Assembly: GCF_900100085.1 (NCBI RefSeq) | Contig: NZ_FNEJ01000012.1 | Span: 114,054-178,053 of the forward strand | Direction of reading: 5' to 3' | Length of the DNA stretch: 64,000 nucleotides | Source: Salipiger marinus | GTDB taxonomy: Bacteria; Pseudomonadota; Alphaproteobacteria; Rhodobacterales; Rhodobacteraceae | Shown here: positions 33,968 to 42,878 of the stretch, piece by piece | How the letters are laid out: each line of letters begins with the position of its first letter | Position numbering within the stretch: position 1 is the first letter of the stretch | Made by a program: the position numbers and the translations under genes | Notes under the pieces: model-generated | What the model was told of the DNA's origin: nothing | What the model saw: only the letters and a program-made list of their open reading frames with translations | The model's database searches: none

Positions 33968-35407
33968 TCACGCGGCGCGCGACAGACCCTCGCGATCCTG
34001 CTCCACGAAGGCGCCATGCAGCGCCTTGATGATCGGCTTCAGCTTGTCGCGGTCGACGATGAACTGCACGTCGACATTGCGCGGCCCCTGCGTGGCGCCG
34101 ATCGCTTCCAGCCCGGCATCCGCGATGGCACAAAGCCCGGTCTGCAGCACCGCAAGCCCGCTCAGGTCGCGCCCGATCACCGAGGCGATCGACAGCGTGC
34201 GGTGCCGGATCTCGGCCGAGGGGTAGATCGCGGCCAGATCCTTTTCCACCCGGCGCAGCGATTTCAGCGAGGTGTCGACGTAATGCGTGATCGTGTTGGC
34301 GTTGGACACCTTGGACACGATGCGCACGTCATGCCGGGTCAGCGCGTCCAGAATGGCGGCGTCATAGCCTTTGACCCCCACCATATCCTGTTCGAACGCT
34401 TCCAGCGCGATGATGTCGAGCCCGGTGACGATCTCCACCGCCGGGGTTTCCGCCGGGCAGTCATCGATCAGCGTGCCGGGATCGGCAGGCTCGAACGCGT
34501 TGGTGACGCGCAGCGGCACCTGCGCCTGACGCAGCGTCTTGGCGGCCTTGGGGTGGATCGCCTCCATCCCCATGTTCGACAGTTGGTCGGCCACGTCGTA
34601 ATTGGTCCGGCCCAGCTTGCGCACCGCCTCCGGCCCCACCAGCCGCGGATCGGCGGAGGACAGGTGGAATTCCTTGTGGATGATCGCCTCGCGCGCGCCG
34701 GTCAGCGCCGCCAGCTTGGAAAACGTCACCTCGGAATAGCCGCGGTCAAACTCGCGCATCAGACCTTCGGCGCATTGCGCGTAGCCGGTCACGATGGGCA
34801 TTTCCGTGGCGGGATCGATGCCCGACATGGCGCCCCGGATGCGGTCATCCAGCGTCACGTCGCCCTCGTCGCGCCAGCCGGACAGATCGACCAGCCGCGC
34901 ATTCACACCGGCGCGGCGCAGCATCAGCATGGTGGTAAAGGCGGAATGCGCCTCGCCGATGCCGGAGAGCAGCTCGCGCACCTGCAGCATGTGCTCTGCC
35001 AGCCGGAAATGGCCATAGGTGCAGAGCCGCTGCAGGTCGATCAGGCAGTTGCGGGCGCCGTCGATGCGCGAGCGGACAAAATCCGTCGCCTGTTCGACAT
35101 CGCCGGGATGATCCAGCACCGATTCATGCGCCGCGATCATCGCCTCGGCGGCGCGGGTCAGCGCATCCTGCCAGCCATGGCCGCTGTCCTGCTCGGCGAA
35201 GCTGGCATAGACGCCCGGCTCGCCGGATTTCTTGTGCTCCAGCAGCAGGTCGGTGATCCCGCCAAAGGCGGAGACCACGAACACGCGGTTATAAAGCGCC
35301 GCGCCTTCGCGGTCGCCGATGAGCAGGGTGTCGCGCAGTTCGTTGACGCGGGACATCGAGGTGCCGCCGATTTTCTCGACGGTGTGATTTTGCGGGGTCT
35401 GGGTCAT
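33968..35407 (-). CDS. ask_ect: Ectoine-type aspartate kinase
   Basis: A 479-residue aspartokinase that phosphorylates aspartate, the first step towards aspartate semialdehyde and ectoine. The kinase motif KIGGTSM is near the N-terminus, and ACT-type regulatory stretches follow (VRIVSKVSNANTITHYVDTS and LAVLQTGLCAIADAGLEAIGATQGPRNVDVQFIV). This Ask_Ect subgroup is found as the last gene of ect operons and is thought to escape the feedback control of the housekeeping enzyme. It follows ectC after 9 bases. Confidence 0.92.
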   Translation of the reverse strand: MTQTPQNHTVEKIGGTSMSRVNELRDTLLIGDREGAALYNRVFVVSAFGGITDLLLEHKKSGEPGVYASFAEQDSGHGWQDALTRAAEAMIAAHESVLDHPGDVEQATDFVRSRIDGARNCLIDLQRLCTYGHFRLAEHMLQVRELLSGIGEAHSAFTTMLMLRRAGVNARLVDLSGWRDEGDVTLDDRIRGAMSGIDPATEMPIVTGYAQCAEGLMREFDRGYSEVTFSKLAALTGAREAIIHKEFHLSSADPRLVGPEAVRKLGRTNYDVADQLSNMGMEAIHPKAAKTLRQAQVPLRVTNAFEPADPGTLIDDCPAETPAVEIVTGLDIIALEAFEQDMVGVKGYDAAILDALTRHDVRIVSKVSNANTITHYVDTSLKSLRRVEKDLAAIYPSAEIRHRTLSIASVIGRDLSGLAVLQTGLCAIADAGLEAIGATQGPRNVDVQFIVDRDKLKPIIKALHGAFVEQDREGLSRAA

Positions 35408-35416
35408 CTGGACCTC

Positions 35417-35806
35417 TCAGGCTGTCTCCGCCGGGGCATAGGATCCGTCCTCACGATGGACCTCCGTGCCCGTCACCGGCGGGTTGAAGCAGCACGCCAT
35501 CACCAGCTTTTCAGTGGCGCGCAGCGTGTGCTTGTCGTTCAGGTTCAGCGCATACATGACGCCGGGCTTGATCTGGTGGGTTTCCCCGGTCGCCAGATCC
35601 GTGATGGAGCCCGCGCCCGCCATGCAGTAGACGCTTTCGAAATGGTGCTTGTAGTGGAACGTGTGTTCCGACCCGGCCTCCAGTTCGGTGATGTGGAAGG
35701 AGAATCCCATTCCGTCATCGGCCAGCAGCATCCGGGTGGATGTCCAGCGGGCATCCGAAACGGCCCGGTCGGTGGTCTTCAGTTCGTTGAAATCACGCAC
35801 GATCAT
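35417..35806 (-). CDS. ectC: L-ectoine synthase
   Basis: A 129-residue cupin that cyclises N-gamma-acetyl-diaminobutyrate to ectoine. The metal ligands known from EctC, Glu57, Tyr85 and His93, are all at exactly these positions (HFE57SVY, VMY85AL, DKH93TL). Length and sequence (MIVRDFNEL..., FHYKHHFESVYC) are standard. It lies 6 bases after ectB. Confidence 0.97.
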   Translation of the reverse strand: MIVRDFNELKTTDRAVSDARWTSTRMLLADDGMGFSFHITELEAGSEHTFHYKHHFESVYCMAGAGSITDLATGETHQIKPGVMYALNLNDKHTLRATEKLVMACCFNPPVTGTEVHREDGSYAPAETA

Positions 35807-35812
35807 AATGGG

Positions 35813-37099
35813 TTACTCCGCAGCAATCTTGGTGTTTTTGGTCAGGCAGGCTTCGGTCGCTTCGCGCAGCATCGCAAAGCCCTGACGGAATTGGGCATGG
35901 GTCGTGGTCAGCGGCGCCAGCACCTTGACCACCTCGTCATCCGCGCCCGAGGTTTCGATGATCAGCCCCAGTTCAAAGGCCTTGGCGCAGATCGCGCCCG
36001 CCAGCTCGCCCGAGCCCACATCGACGCCGCGCATCAGGCCACGGCCCTTGAGCCTGGCGCCCGGCACCATCTCGGCGATGCGGGTCAGTTCTTCTTCGAT
36101 CAGCTGGGCCTTGGTGGCCAGATCCTTCTGGAAAGTGTCGTCCTTCCAGAATTTTTCCAGCGCCACGCGGGCGGTGACAAAGGCATGGGTGTTGCCGCGG
36201 AAGGTGCCGTTGTGTTCGGCGGGCTTCCACACGTCCAGTTCCGGCTTCAGCAGCAGCGCGGCAAAGGGCAGGCCCATGCCGGACAGCGACTTGGCCAGCG
36301 GAATCATGTCCGGCTGGAACCCCATCTCCTCGAAGGAGAAGAAGGTGCCGGTGCGGCCCAGACCCGCCTGAATGTCATCGGCGATCAGCAGCGCGCCATG
36401 CTTCTTGGCGAGCTTGGCGATGCCGCGCAGCCAGTCGGCGGAGGCGGCGTTGAGCCCGCCCTCGCCCTGCACCGGCTCCACGAGGAAGGCGGCAGGCGCA
36501 TCAAGACCCGAAGACGGGTTGTCGAGCATCATCTCGATCTGCGCCAGCGTGTCCACATCGGGACCAAAGGCGCCCTCATAGGGCAGGTGGGTGACCCCGG
36601 CCAGCGGCAGGCCCGCGCCACCGCGCTTGCCGGAATTGCCGGTGGCGGCCAGCGCGCCCACGGTCATGCCGTGAAAGCCGTTGGTGAAGGCCACGATATT
36701 GGTGCGCCCCGTCACCTTGCGGGCGAGCTTCATCGCCGCCTCGACGGCGTTGGTGCCGGTGGGGCCGACCATCATCACCTTGTGGTCCATGTTGCGCGGA
36801 CGCAGCACGATCTCCTCGAAGGCCTCCAGAAAGGCGGCCTTGGCATCGGTGTGCATGTCCAGACCATGGGAGATGCCGTCATTGCTGATATGCTCGATCA
36901 GCGCGGCCTTCATGTCCGGGTCATTGTGGCCGTAGTTCAGCGAGGAGCAGCCCGCCAGAAAGTCCAGATACTCGCGCCCGGTGCTGTCGGTCATCACCGA
37001 CCCCTGCGCCTTGGTGAAAGTCACGGGGAAGCTGCGGCAGTAGCTGCGCGCTTCGCTTTCGCGGCGCGCATAGATCTCGGGTGTCATGTCCTTGGCCAT
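35813..37099 (-). CDS. ectB: Diaminobutyrate--2-oxoglutarate aminotransferase
   Basis: A 428-residue class III aminotransferase converting aspartate semialdehyde to 2,4-diaminobutyrate. The PLP aspartate lies in LLIADDIQAGLGRTG and the PLP lysine in IPLAKSLSGMGLP. Typical EctB sequence FLAGCSSLNYGHNDP is near residue 50. Second gene of ectABC-ask, 48 bases after ectA. Confidence 0.96.
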   Translation of the reverse strand: MAKDMTPEIYARRESEARSYCRSFPVTFTKAQGSVMTDSTGREYLDFLAGCSSLNYGHNDPDMKAALIEHISNDGISHGLDMHTDAKAAFLEAFEEIVLRPRNMDHKVMMVGPTGTNAVEAAMKLARKVTGRTNIVAFTNGFHGMTVGALAATGNSGKRGGAGLPLAGVTHLPYEGAFGPDVDTLAQIEMMLDNPSSGLDAPAAFLVEPVQGEGGLNAASADWLRGIAKLAKKHGALLIADDIQAGLGRTGTFFSFEEMGFQPDMIPLAKSLSGMGLPFAALLLKPELDVWKPAEHNGTFRGNTHAFVTARVALEKFWKDDTFQKDLATKAQLIEEELTRIAEMVPGARLKGRGLMRGVDVGSGELAGAICAKAFELGLIIETSGADDEVVKVLAPLTTTHAQFRQGFAMLREATEACLTKNTKIAAE

Positions 37100-37147
37100 G
37101 AGATGTCCTTTCGGGAATTGGGGAATAAGGTGACGGTCGCCGCCCGA

Positions 37148-37678
37148 TCAGGCAGCAGAGCGAAGCTCTGCCCGGGGCAGGGCGATGGTCACCATGTGTT
37201 CGGTATCGTGCTGCCCGTCGAAATGGGCAGACTTTTCAAAATGCGGCGCGTCGCTCAGCTCGCCGCCAACGGCACGGGCAAAGCTGCGGAACAGGCCCCA
37301 CGAGGCGTCATTGTCGCGCGTGATCGTGGTCTTGATCGCGACAGCGCCATCGGTTTCCTTGCGGTTGAGCAGTTCAAACAGCATGGTCTTGCCCAGACCC
37401 AGGCCACGCGCCTTGGCACTGACAGCAACCTGCCAGACAAAAAGCGCGTTCTCGCCAGGGATCATGTGGCCGGAGATCCAGCCCACAACCTCGCCGTTCA
37501 GTTCCGCCAGCACGCAGGTATCCGCGAAATGGTCGGCCTGAATCAGGTTGCAATACATCGAATTCTCGTCGAGCGGCTTGCAGTCCTTGATCAGTTCCCA
37601 GATCGCAGCACCATCGGTCGACTCCGGCTTGCGCAGGAGAGGGGTGCGGGTTTCGCTCTGGTTAACGTCCTTGGGCAT
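37148..37678 (-). CDS. ectA: L-2,4-diaminobutyrate N-acetyltransferase
   Basis: A 176-residue GNAT acetyltransferase. The acetyl-CoA loop is VAVSAKARGLGLGKTML; SMYCNLIQADHF and ENALFVWQVAV are typical of EctA. I place the start at 37678 (MPKDVNQ), preceded by GAGGACTTC. First gene of the ectoine operon. There is no ectD, so 5-hydroxyectoine is not made from this locus. Confidence 0.95.
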   Translation of the reverse strand: MPKDVNQSETRTPLLRKPESTDGAAIWELIKDCKPLDENSMYCNLIQADHFADTCVLAELNGEVVGWISGHMIPGENALFVWQVAVSAKARGLGLGKTMLFELLNRKETDGAVAIKTTITRDNDASWGLFRSFARAVGGELSDAPHFEKSAHFDGQHDTEHMVTIALPRAELRSAA

Positions 37679-37874
37679 GAAGTCCTCGCGGGGCTGTTTC
37701 GTTCGTCTATCAAAGTAAGTGGACCCACGAAAAAAGCAACCCCCTCTCTGGACTGCCCAAAATTGGAGCGGCACCCCGCAAAAGCACCATGGTTCAAGGC
37801 GGTTAGAGCACGCTATAAGCGCCTTTTGGCGCGGGTTCCGAAAAAAATCATTAGCAAGACGAAATAAAATCCCT

Positions 37875-37889
37875 ACATGTTTCGCATGT
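37875..37889. promoter_or_regulatory. Inverted repeat in the ectA/ectR divergent region
   Basis: ACATG-TTTCG-CATGT lies 50 bases before the MarR-type gene, just after a -10-like TAAAAT (37865-37870). The 261-base divergent region 37679-37939 is AT-rich and should hold promoters for ectA and the regulator. MarR proteins often bind such short inverted repeats. I could not assign the ect promoter itself. Confidence 0.35.
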
Positions 37890-37939
37890 TGAAGCATTTC
37901 CCCCTTCTGTGCGATCCTGTGACACTTCCCGGAGGGATC

Positions 37940-38428
37940 ATGGACCGTACCGACCAAAGCCTTATAGCGCTGCGCCGCATCCTGCGGTCGACAGAGCTAT
38001 ATACCCGAGACCTCGCCAGTGCCGCCGGCCTGACGCCCGCGCAGCTGCGCGTGCTGCAGATCGTGTCCGGCAAGGGCGGCACCGCCACGCCCAAGGAGCT
38101 GTCCAAGCAGATGGGGGTCAGTCAGGCCACCGTCACGGCGCTGGTGGACAAGCTGGTGGCACGTGGCCATGTGGCGCGCGAACGGTCCGACGTGGACCGG
38201 CGCCAGACCAATGTGAACATCACCGCGCGCGGACGCGCCGCCGTGGCCGAAGCCCCCGACGCGCTGCAGCAGCGCTATGTCAAAGCCTTCGAGGCGCTGG
38301 AGGGCTGGGAGCAGATGATGCTGGTCGCCGCTCTGGAGCGTGTGGCGGGGATGCTCGACGCGCGCGATCTGGATGCCGCCCCGGTGCTGGCTATCGGCGA
38401 TATCGGATCGTCGAGCGTGCCGCATTAG
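37940..38428 (+). CDS. ectR: MarR-family regulator of ectoine genes (EctR type)
   Basis: A 162-residue MarR-type winged-helix protein: LTPAQLRVLQIVSGKGGTATPKELSKQMGVSQATVTALVDKLVARGHVARERSDVDRRQTNVNIT. The start at 37940 follows GGAGGG. It is divergent from ectA, the position of EctR repressors in other bacteria, so I infer it controls the ect operon, probably in response to osmotic conditions. It converges on the glycosyltransferase gene. Confidence 0.88.
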   Translation: MDRTDQSLIALRRILRSTELYTRDLASAAGLTPAQLRVLQIVSGKGGTATPKELSKQMGVSQATVTALVDKLVARGHVARERSDVDRRQTNVNITARGRAAVAEAPDALQQRYVKAFEALEGWEQMMLVAALERVAGMLDARDLDAAPVLAIGDIGSSSVPH

Positions 38429-38434
38429 GCGCGG

Positions 38435-39481
38435 TTACGGCAGCGCGTCCAGCACCTGACCGGCCCGCCGCGCCGTGTCCTGCCAGCCGGGCAGGGCCTC
38501 CCCTGCGCGCAGGGCGGCACCGGCCTTGGCCTGAAGCAGGGCGCTGTCCTGCAGCATGTCGCGCAGCGCGCGGGCGAAGGCGGGCGCGTCCTCGGGCGGC
38601 ACCAGCAGCCCGGCCTCTGCCGGGACGGTATCGGGCACGGCGCCGGTGGCACAGGTGACGATGGGCAGGCCATGGGCCAGCGCCTCGTCAAAGACGATGC
38701 CATAACCTTCGTAGCGGGTGGCGAGCGCAAAGATCTGCGCGCGGCTGTAGTGCTGCGCCAGATCCCCGGCGCTGACCCGCCCCGCCAGCGTGACGCGGGC
38801 GCCAAGGTCCAGCCTCCGGTGCAGCCGTGCCAGATCGGCGGCGAAAGCGGGGTCATGGGGGCTGCCCACGATCACCGCCTGCCAGACCAGATCGGTCACC
38901 TCGGCCAGCGCGCGCAGCAGGATGTCATGCCCTTTGCGCGCATGCTGGATGCCCACCGAAAGGATCAGCGGCGGGTCGGCGGGGCAGGGGGCCAGCGTGG
39001 GACGGTCGGTGCCGGGGCGCACGATGGTGATGCGGTCAGGCGGCACGCCATAGTCGGAGGCAAGCAGGGCGGCGGTGTGCGGGCTTGGCACCAGCACATG
39101 TGCGGCGAGCGCCAGATTGTCGCGTTCGGTGCGGAAGAGATGCGCGGCCCGGGCGGGATCAAGCCCGGTTTCATGCGCGAGCGGATGATGGATCATCGCC
39201 ACGATCGGGCTCTGGACCCGGGCCAGCCCTTCGGTCGCGATGGAGCCATAGATCAGCCCGTCGAGGATCAGAACGCGGTCGGGCGGCAAAGCCGCCAGCC
39301 GCGCCACAGCCTCTGCCATGTCGGGATCGCTGGGGGCGGGGAATGTGGCGCCCAAGGGCAGGTGGGCCATGTCGCGCCCCTGCGCCTGCAGCCCTTCGAG
39401 CAGGCGGCGTTCATAGATATAGCCCCCCGTCAGCTTGGTGATGTCGCCGGGGATGGCAAAGGTGGCGGGGCGCAGGGTCAT
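38435..39481 (-). CDS. Group 1 (GT4-like) glycosyltransferase
   Basis: A 348-residue GT-B fold enzyme. The C-terminal half has PPLILSVGIQHARKGHDILLRALAEV and the donor-sugar motif FALATRYEGYGIVFDEALAHGLPIV with the two glutamates of the GT4 E-x7-E pattern. The N-terminal GGYIYERRLLEGL fits the acceptor domain. Its start overlaps the stop of an ABC-importer permease (ATGA), which is odd company for a glycosyltransferase. Donor and acceptor are unknown. Confidence 0.85.
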   Translation of the reverse strand: MTLRPATFAIPGDITKLTGGYIYERRLLEGLQAQGRDMAHLPLGATFPAPSDPDMAEAVARLAALPPDRVLILDGLIYGSIATEGLARVQSPIVAMIHHPLAHETGLDPARAAHLFRTERDNLALAAHVLVPSPHTAALLASDYGVPPDRITIVRPGTDRPTLAPCPADPPLILSVGIQHARKGHDILLRALAEVTDLVWQAVIVGSPHDPAFAADLARLHRRLDLGARVTLAGRVSAGDLAQHYSRAQIFALATRYEGYGIVFDEALAHGLPIVTCATGAVPDTVPAEAGLLVPPEDAPAFARALRDMLQDSALLQAKAGAALRAGEALPGWQDTARRAGQVLDALP

Positions 39482-41040
39482 GTCAGCTGTTCCGGGGCAT
39501 AGCGGCGCAGCACGCGGGCCTCAATGCGGGCGACGGCGGCATGGCAGAGGGCGGAGAGCGTGGTGGTCAGCACCACCGCGCTCCAGAGCAGGTCGTAATC
39601 CGACAGCGAGGCGGAGAGCGCCATGAGGCTGCCAAGCCCGCGCCCGGTGGCGAGCCATTCCACCACCGTCACCGCCAGCACGGCGGCGGGCACCGCCATG
39701 CGCGCGGCGGCGAAAAACGCGGGCAGCATGGCAGGGATGCGCACCCGGAGGAGCCGGGTCAGCCGGGTGGCGGCGAAGCTGTCCATCACGTCCATCACCT
39801 GTCCCGGGGTCTGACGCAGCCCGTGCAGGCAGGCGACCAGTGTGGGAAAGAACACCATCACCGCCACCAGCGTCACGGTGCCCGCCGCCCCCCGCCCCAG
39901 CGCCAGCACGATCAGCGGCGCGGTGGTGACGATGGGGACCGAGCGCAGCGCGATGGCGGCGCTCATCACCGGGCCTGCCACCTGCGGCGCCAGCACCAGC
40001 GCCATGGCCAGCCCCGCCCCCGCCGCCAGCCCCGCCAGATAACCTGGCAGCAGGAAAGCGGCGGTTTCCGCCAGCGCCACGCCCAGCTTGGCCCGGGTGG
40101 CGCCCGCATCGGCATCGGTGAGCAGGGCGGCGGCGACATCGGTGGGGCTTTTGGCGAAGAACGGGTTGAGGTCGAACGCGGCGATCGCCCCCCACCACAG
40201 CGCCAGCGTGGCGGCACAGACCAGCGCCGCCGCCCGCAGCCCCTGCCGCCGGGCCGGGGCGGGCGGCGGGCTCAGCAGGAGCGGCGGCGCGTCGGGGGCA
40301 AGCCGTCGGGCCAGCGCGCCAAGCGCCACATAGGCCAGCATCGCCACGGCGGTGGCGACGGTGGCCAGCGCCCAAGTCATCGGCACGTCGAGCCCGCGCA
40401 GCGCGCGGATGGTCAGCACGCCCATGCCCCGCTCTGCCCCGGTGAATTCGCCCACTATGGCGCCCAGAAAGGCCGCAGGCGCGGCGATCTGCAGCCCCGC
40501 CACCAGATAGGGCAGCGCCGCGCGCGCCCGCACATGCACCAGCGCCGACCAGCGCCCGCGCCCGTAGCTGTGCACCAGATCGAACCAGCTCGCAGGGGCC
40601 GCGCGCAGCCCGACCAGCAGCGGGATCAGCGTGGTGTAATAGACGGCCAGGGCCGCCAGCACGATCTGCGGCCCGGCACCGGGGCCAAAAATCACCCGCA
40701 GGATCGGCCCGGTCGCCACCAGCGGCAGGCAGAACACCACCAGCGCCACGCCGGTCACCAGCGCCTGCGCGCGCGGCCAGAGCAGCGCCAGCGCCGCCAG
40801 CGCCAAGGCCGCCAGATTGCCCAGCACGAAGCCTGCCGCCGCATTGGTCAGCGTCTCGCGCAGCGCCCGTGCCATCAGGCCTGGATTGGCGGCGAGCCAG
40901 CCCAGCACCTGCGAGGGGGCTGCCAGCACGAAGGCACCGGTCAGCGCCCGCGCCGCCAGTTCCCACCCCGCCAGCGCCAGCAGGGTCAGCACCAGCCCGC
41001 GCAGGCGCGGGCCGGGGGCGGGCAGGGCAAGCGTGGTCAT
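39478..41040 (-). CDS. Double-length ABC transporter permease (SsuC/ThiX-like, fused)
   Basis: A 520-residue protein, twice the usual 250-270 of this family. Two homologous halves each carry the binding-protein-dependent permease region: first half GPILRVIFGPGAGPQIVLAALAVYYTTLIPLLVGLRAAP and GAIVGEFTGAERGMG; second half APLIVLALGRGAAGTVTLVAVMVFFPTLVACLHGLRQTP and VVEWLATGRGLG. One chain thus replaces the usual dimer. Overlaps the ATPase gene before it and the glycosyltransferase after it by 4 bases each. Confidence 0.88.
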   Translation of the reverse strand: MTTLALPAPGPRLRGLVLTLLALAGWELAARALTGAFVLAAPSQVLGWLAANPGLMARALRETLTNAAAGFVLGNLAALALAALALLWPRAQALVTGVALVVFCLPLVATGPILRVIFGPGAGPQIVLAALAVYYTTLIPLLVGLRAAPASWFDLVHSYGRGRWSALVHVRARAALPYLVAGLQIAAPAAFLGAIVGEFTGAERGMGVLTIRALRGLDVPMTWALATVATAVAMLAYVALGALARRLAPDAPPLLLSPPPAPARRQGLRAAALVCAATLALWWGAIAAFDLNPFFAKSPTDVAAALLTDADAGATRAKLGVALAETAAFLLPGYLAGLAAGAGLAMALVLAPQVAGPVMSAAIALRSVPIVTTAPLIVLALGRGAAGTVTLVAVMVFFPTLVACLHGLRQTPGQVMDVMDSFAATRLTRLLRVRIPAMLPAFFAAARMAVPAAVLAVTVVEWLATGRGLGSLMALSASLSDYDLLWSAVVLTTTLSALCHAAVARIEARVLRRYAPEQLT

Positions 41041-41837
41041 TGCGCGGCCAAGGGCGGCTCTGCCCGCGCCATGCCCTGCGACAGCGCTTCGTGCACCGCG
41101 TCGGTCAGCGCGGCGAAGGCATCGGTGCGGGCATCGCCGGGGGCACGCGGGCGCGGCAGGTCGATGGCGATGTCGGCGACAATGGCGGCGGGGCGCGGCG
41201 ACAGCACAAGAATGCGGTCCGACAGCATCACCGCCTCGGTCACGGAATGGGTGACCAGCACGGTGGTGGTGCCGCGCGCCTCCCAGAGCCGGGGCAGATC
41301 CTGCGCCAGCTGCTGCCGGGTCAGTTCATCCACCGCCCCGAACGGCTCGTCCAGCAGCAGCAGCCGCGGTTCGGTGACCAGCGCCCGGGCGATGGCGGCG
41401 CGCTGGCGCATCCCCCCCGACAGCTGCGCGGGCCGGGTGTCGCCGAAGCCCTCCAGCCCCACCAGTGCTATCAGCTCGTCAATGGCGCGGGCATCGGCGG
41501 GGCGGCGCGCAAGGCTCAGCGCCAGCGCGATATTGCCGCGCACGCTGCGCCATGGCAGCAGCGAGGGATCCTGAAACGCCACCGACAGATCGGCGCGGCG
41601 CAGGGTTTCGGCAGGGGGCGCGCCGCCGATCTCGATGCTGCCGCTGGTGGGCGGCTCCAGCCCCGCGATCATCCGCAGAAGTGTGGACTTGCCGCAGCCC
41701 GACGGCCCCACCAGTGCTGTGGTCTGCCCCGGCTCCAGCCGCAGGTCGAGCGGGCGCACCGCCTCGGTGCCCCCGGCAAAGGTCTTGGCCACGGCGCGGC
41801 AGATCACCGCGGGCGGGTCTGTGCGCTCAGCTGCCAT
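41037..41837 (-). CDS. ABC transporter ATPase (SsuB/TauB type)
   Basis: A 266-residue ATPase. Walker A GPSGCGKST, signature LSGGMRQRAAIARAL, Walker B LLLLDEPFGAVD and the switch histidine in VLVTHSVTEA are complete. I prefer the ATG at 41837 (MAAERTDPP) over a TTG four codons earlier; it overlaps the end of the binding-protein gene by 11 bases. It serves the fused permease next to it. Confidence 0.9.
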   Translation of the reverse strand: MAAERTDPPAVICRAVAKTFAGGTEAVRPLDLRLEPGQTTALVGPSGCGKSTLLRMIAGLEPPTSGSIEIGGAPPAETLRRADLSVAFQDPSLLPWRSVRGNIALALSLARRPADARAIDELIALVGLEGFGDTRPAQLSGGMRQRAAIARALVTEPRLLLLDEPFGAVDELTRQQLAQDLPRLWEARGTTTVLVTHSVTEAVMLSDRILVLSPRPAAIVADIAIDLPRPRAPGDARTDAFAALTDAVHEALSQGMARAEPPLAAQ

Positions 41838-42819
41838 GGACCTCTTCAAGGATGGAGCGGTCCCACAGATCCGGCGTCACCGTCCGGCCCAGAAGCGCAA
41901 GGGTTGCGATATTGTCCTCCACCGCCGCGTCGGACCACCAGCCGAAGCCATGTTCGTCCGTGCTTTCGGAGAACATCAGCGGCACCTGCCGTTCGGCCTG
42001 CAGTTCCTGCGTTGGCAGATCAAGCCCGGCATCGGGGTACATCTGCAGCGTCAGGGCGGCGGCGGCAGCGGTGTCCTGACGGTAGGCCTCCCAGCCGCGC
42101 AGCTCGCCGCGCAGCAGCGCCACCAGCTCGGCCCGGCGGTTGGCAAGGCTGTCGAGCGTCGCGATATAGGTCTGCGAATGCAGCGCATAGCCGTGATCGG
42201 CCATCAGCATGGTCTGCGCCGCGATCCCCTGCATGGCCATGGCCACGGGCAGATCGGTTTCCCAGCACAGCAGGCAGTCCACCTCGCCCGCCAGCAGGGG
42301 CTGGGCGGAATACTGGGTCGGCACCACCTCGATCCGGTCGATATCCACATCGTTGAGCGTGCAGAGCGCCTGCAGCACCGGGGTATTGGCCAGCGCCATG
42401 CCGATGCGCTTGCCCATCAGGTCGGCAGGCTGCGCCACGGGATTGTCGGGCAGCGAGGCGATGACAAAGGGGTTTTTCTGCATCGCCACGCCAAGGATGC
42501 GGAAGGGCGCGCCCTGTTCCACGGCGGCGGCGGTGTAATCGGCGGCGGAAATGCCGATCAGCGCCGTGCCCGACACCACCGGCGGCTCCACCGGCGCGTT
42601 CGGACCGCCCGGGAGCAGCGTCACCTCCAGATCCTGTTCGGACCAGAAACCGCGATCCTGCGCGATATAGCTGCCCGCGAACTGCACGGAATGCTGCCAT
42701 GACAGCTGCAGCGCGGCGCTGGACTGCGCGCGGGCAAGGCGGGGCAGGGCGGGCAGGGCCAGCCCGGCGGTGGCGGTGCCAAGGAAACGGCGGCGGCTGA
42801 AGGGGGCGGGGCGGGTCAT
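41827..42819 (-). CDS. NMT1/THI5-like ABC substrate-binding protein
   Basis: A 330-residue periplasmic protein with a Tat signal (FSRRRFLGTATAGLALPALP, about 7-27). The mature start LQLSWQHSVQFAGSYIAQDRGFW is the NMT1/THI5 pattern seen in binding proteins for thiamine and pyrimidine precursors, riboflavin and sulfonates. First gene of the importer operon. The ligand cannot be told from sequence alone; a vitamin precursor is plausible. Confidence 0.85.
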   Translation of the reverse strand: MTRPAPFSRRRFLGTATAGLALPALPRLARAQSSAALQLSWQHSVQFAGSYIAQDRGFWSEQDLEVTLLPGGPNAPVEPPVVSGTALIGISAADYTAAAVEQGAPFRILGVAMQKNPFVIASLPDNPVAQPADLMGKRIGMALANTPVLQALCTLNDVDIDRIEVVPTQYSAQPLLAGEVDCLLCWETDLPVAMAMQGIAAQTMLMADHGYALHSQTYIATLDSLANRRAELVALLRGELRGWEAYRQDTAAAAALTLQMYPDAGLDLPTQELQAERQVPLMFSESTDEHGFGWWSDAAVEDNIATLALLGRTVTPDLWDRSILEEVHGS

Positions 42820-42878
42820 CGGATCCTCCTGAGGGGTGTCTTTAGGCTAAGCCGGGGAACGGGTTTGGCAAGATGGCA

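Noticed and set aside
34016..37867. A 1283-codon plus-strand frame opposite ask-ectC-ectB-ectA
   Set aside because: GC-rich third positions keep the antisense frame open across four well-identified genes; it has no recognisable domain and spans their intergenic gaps.
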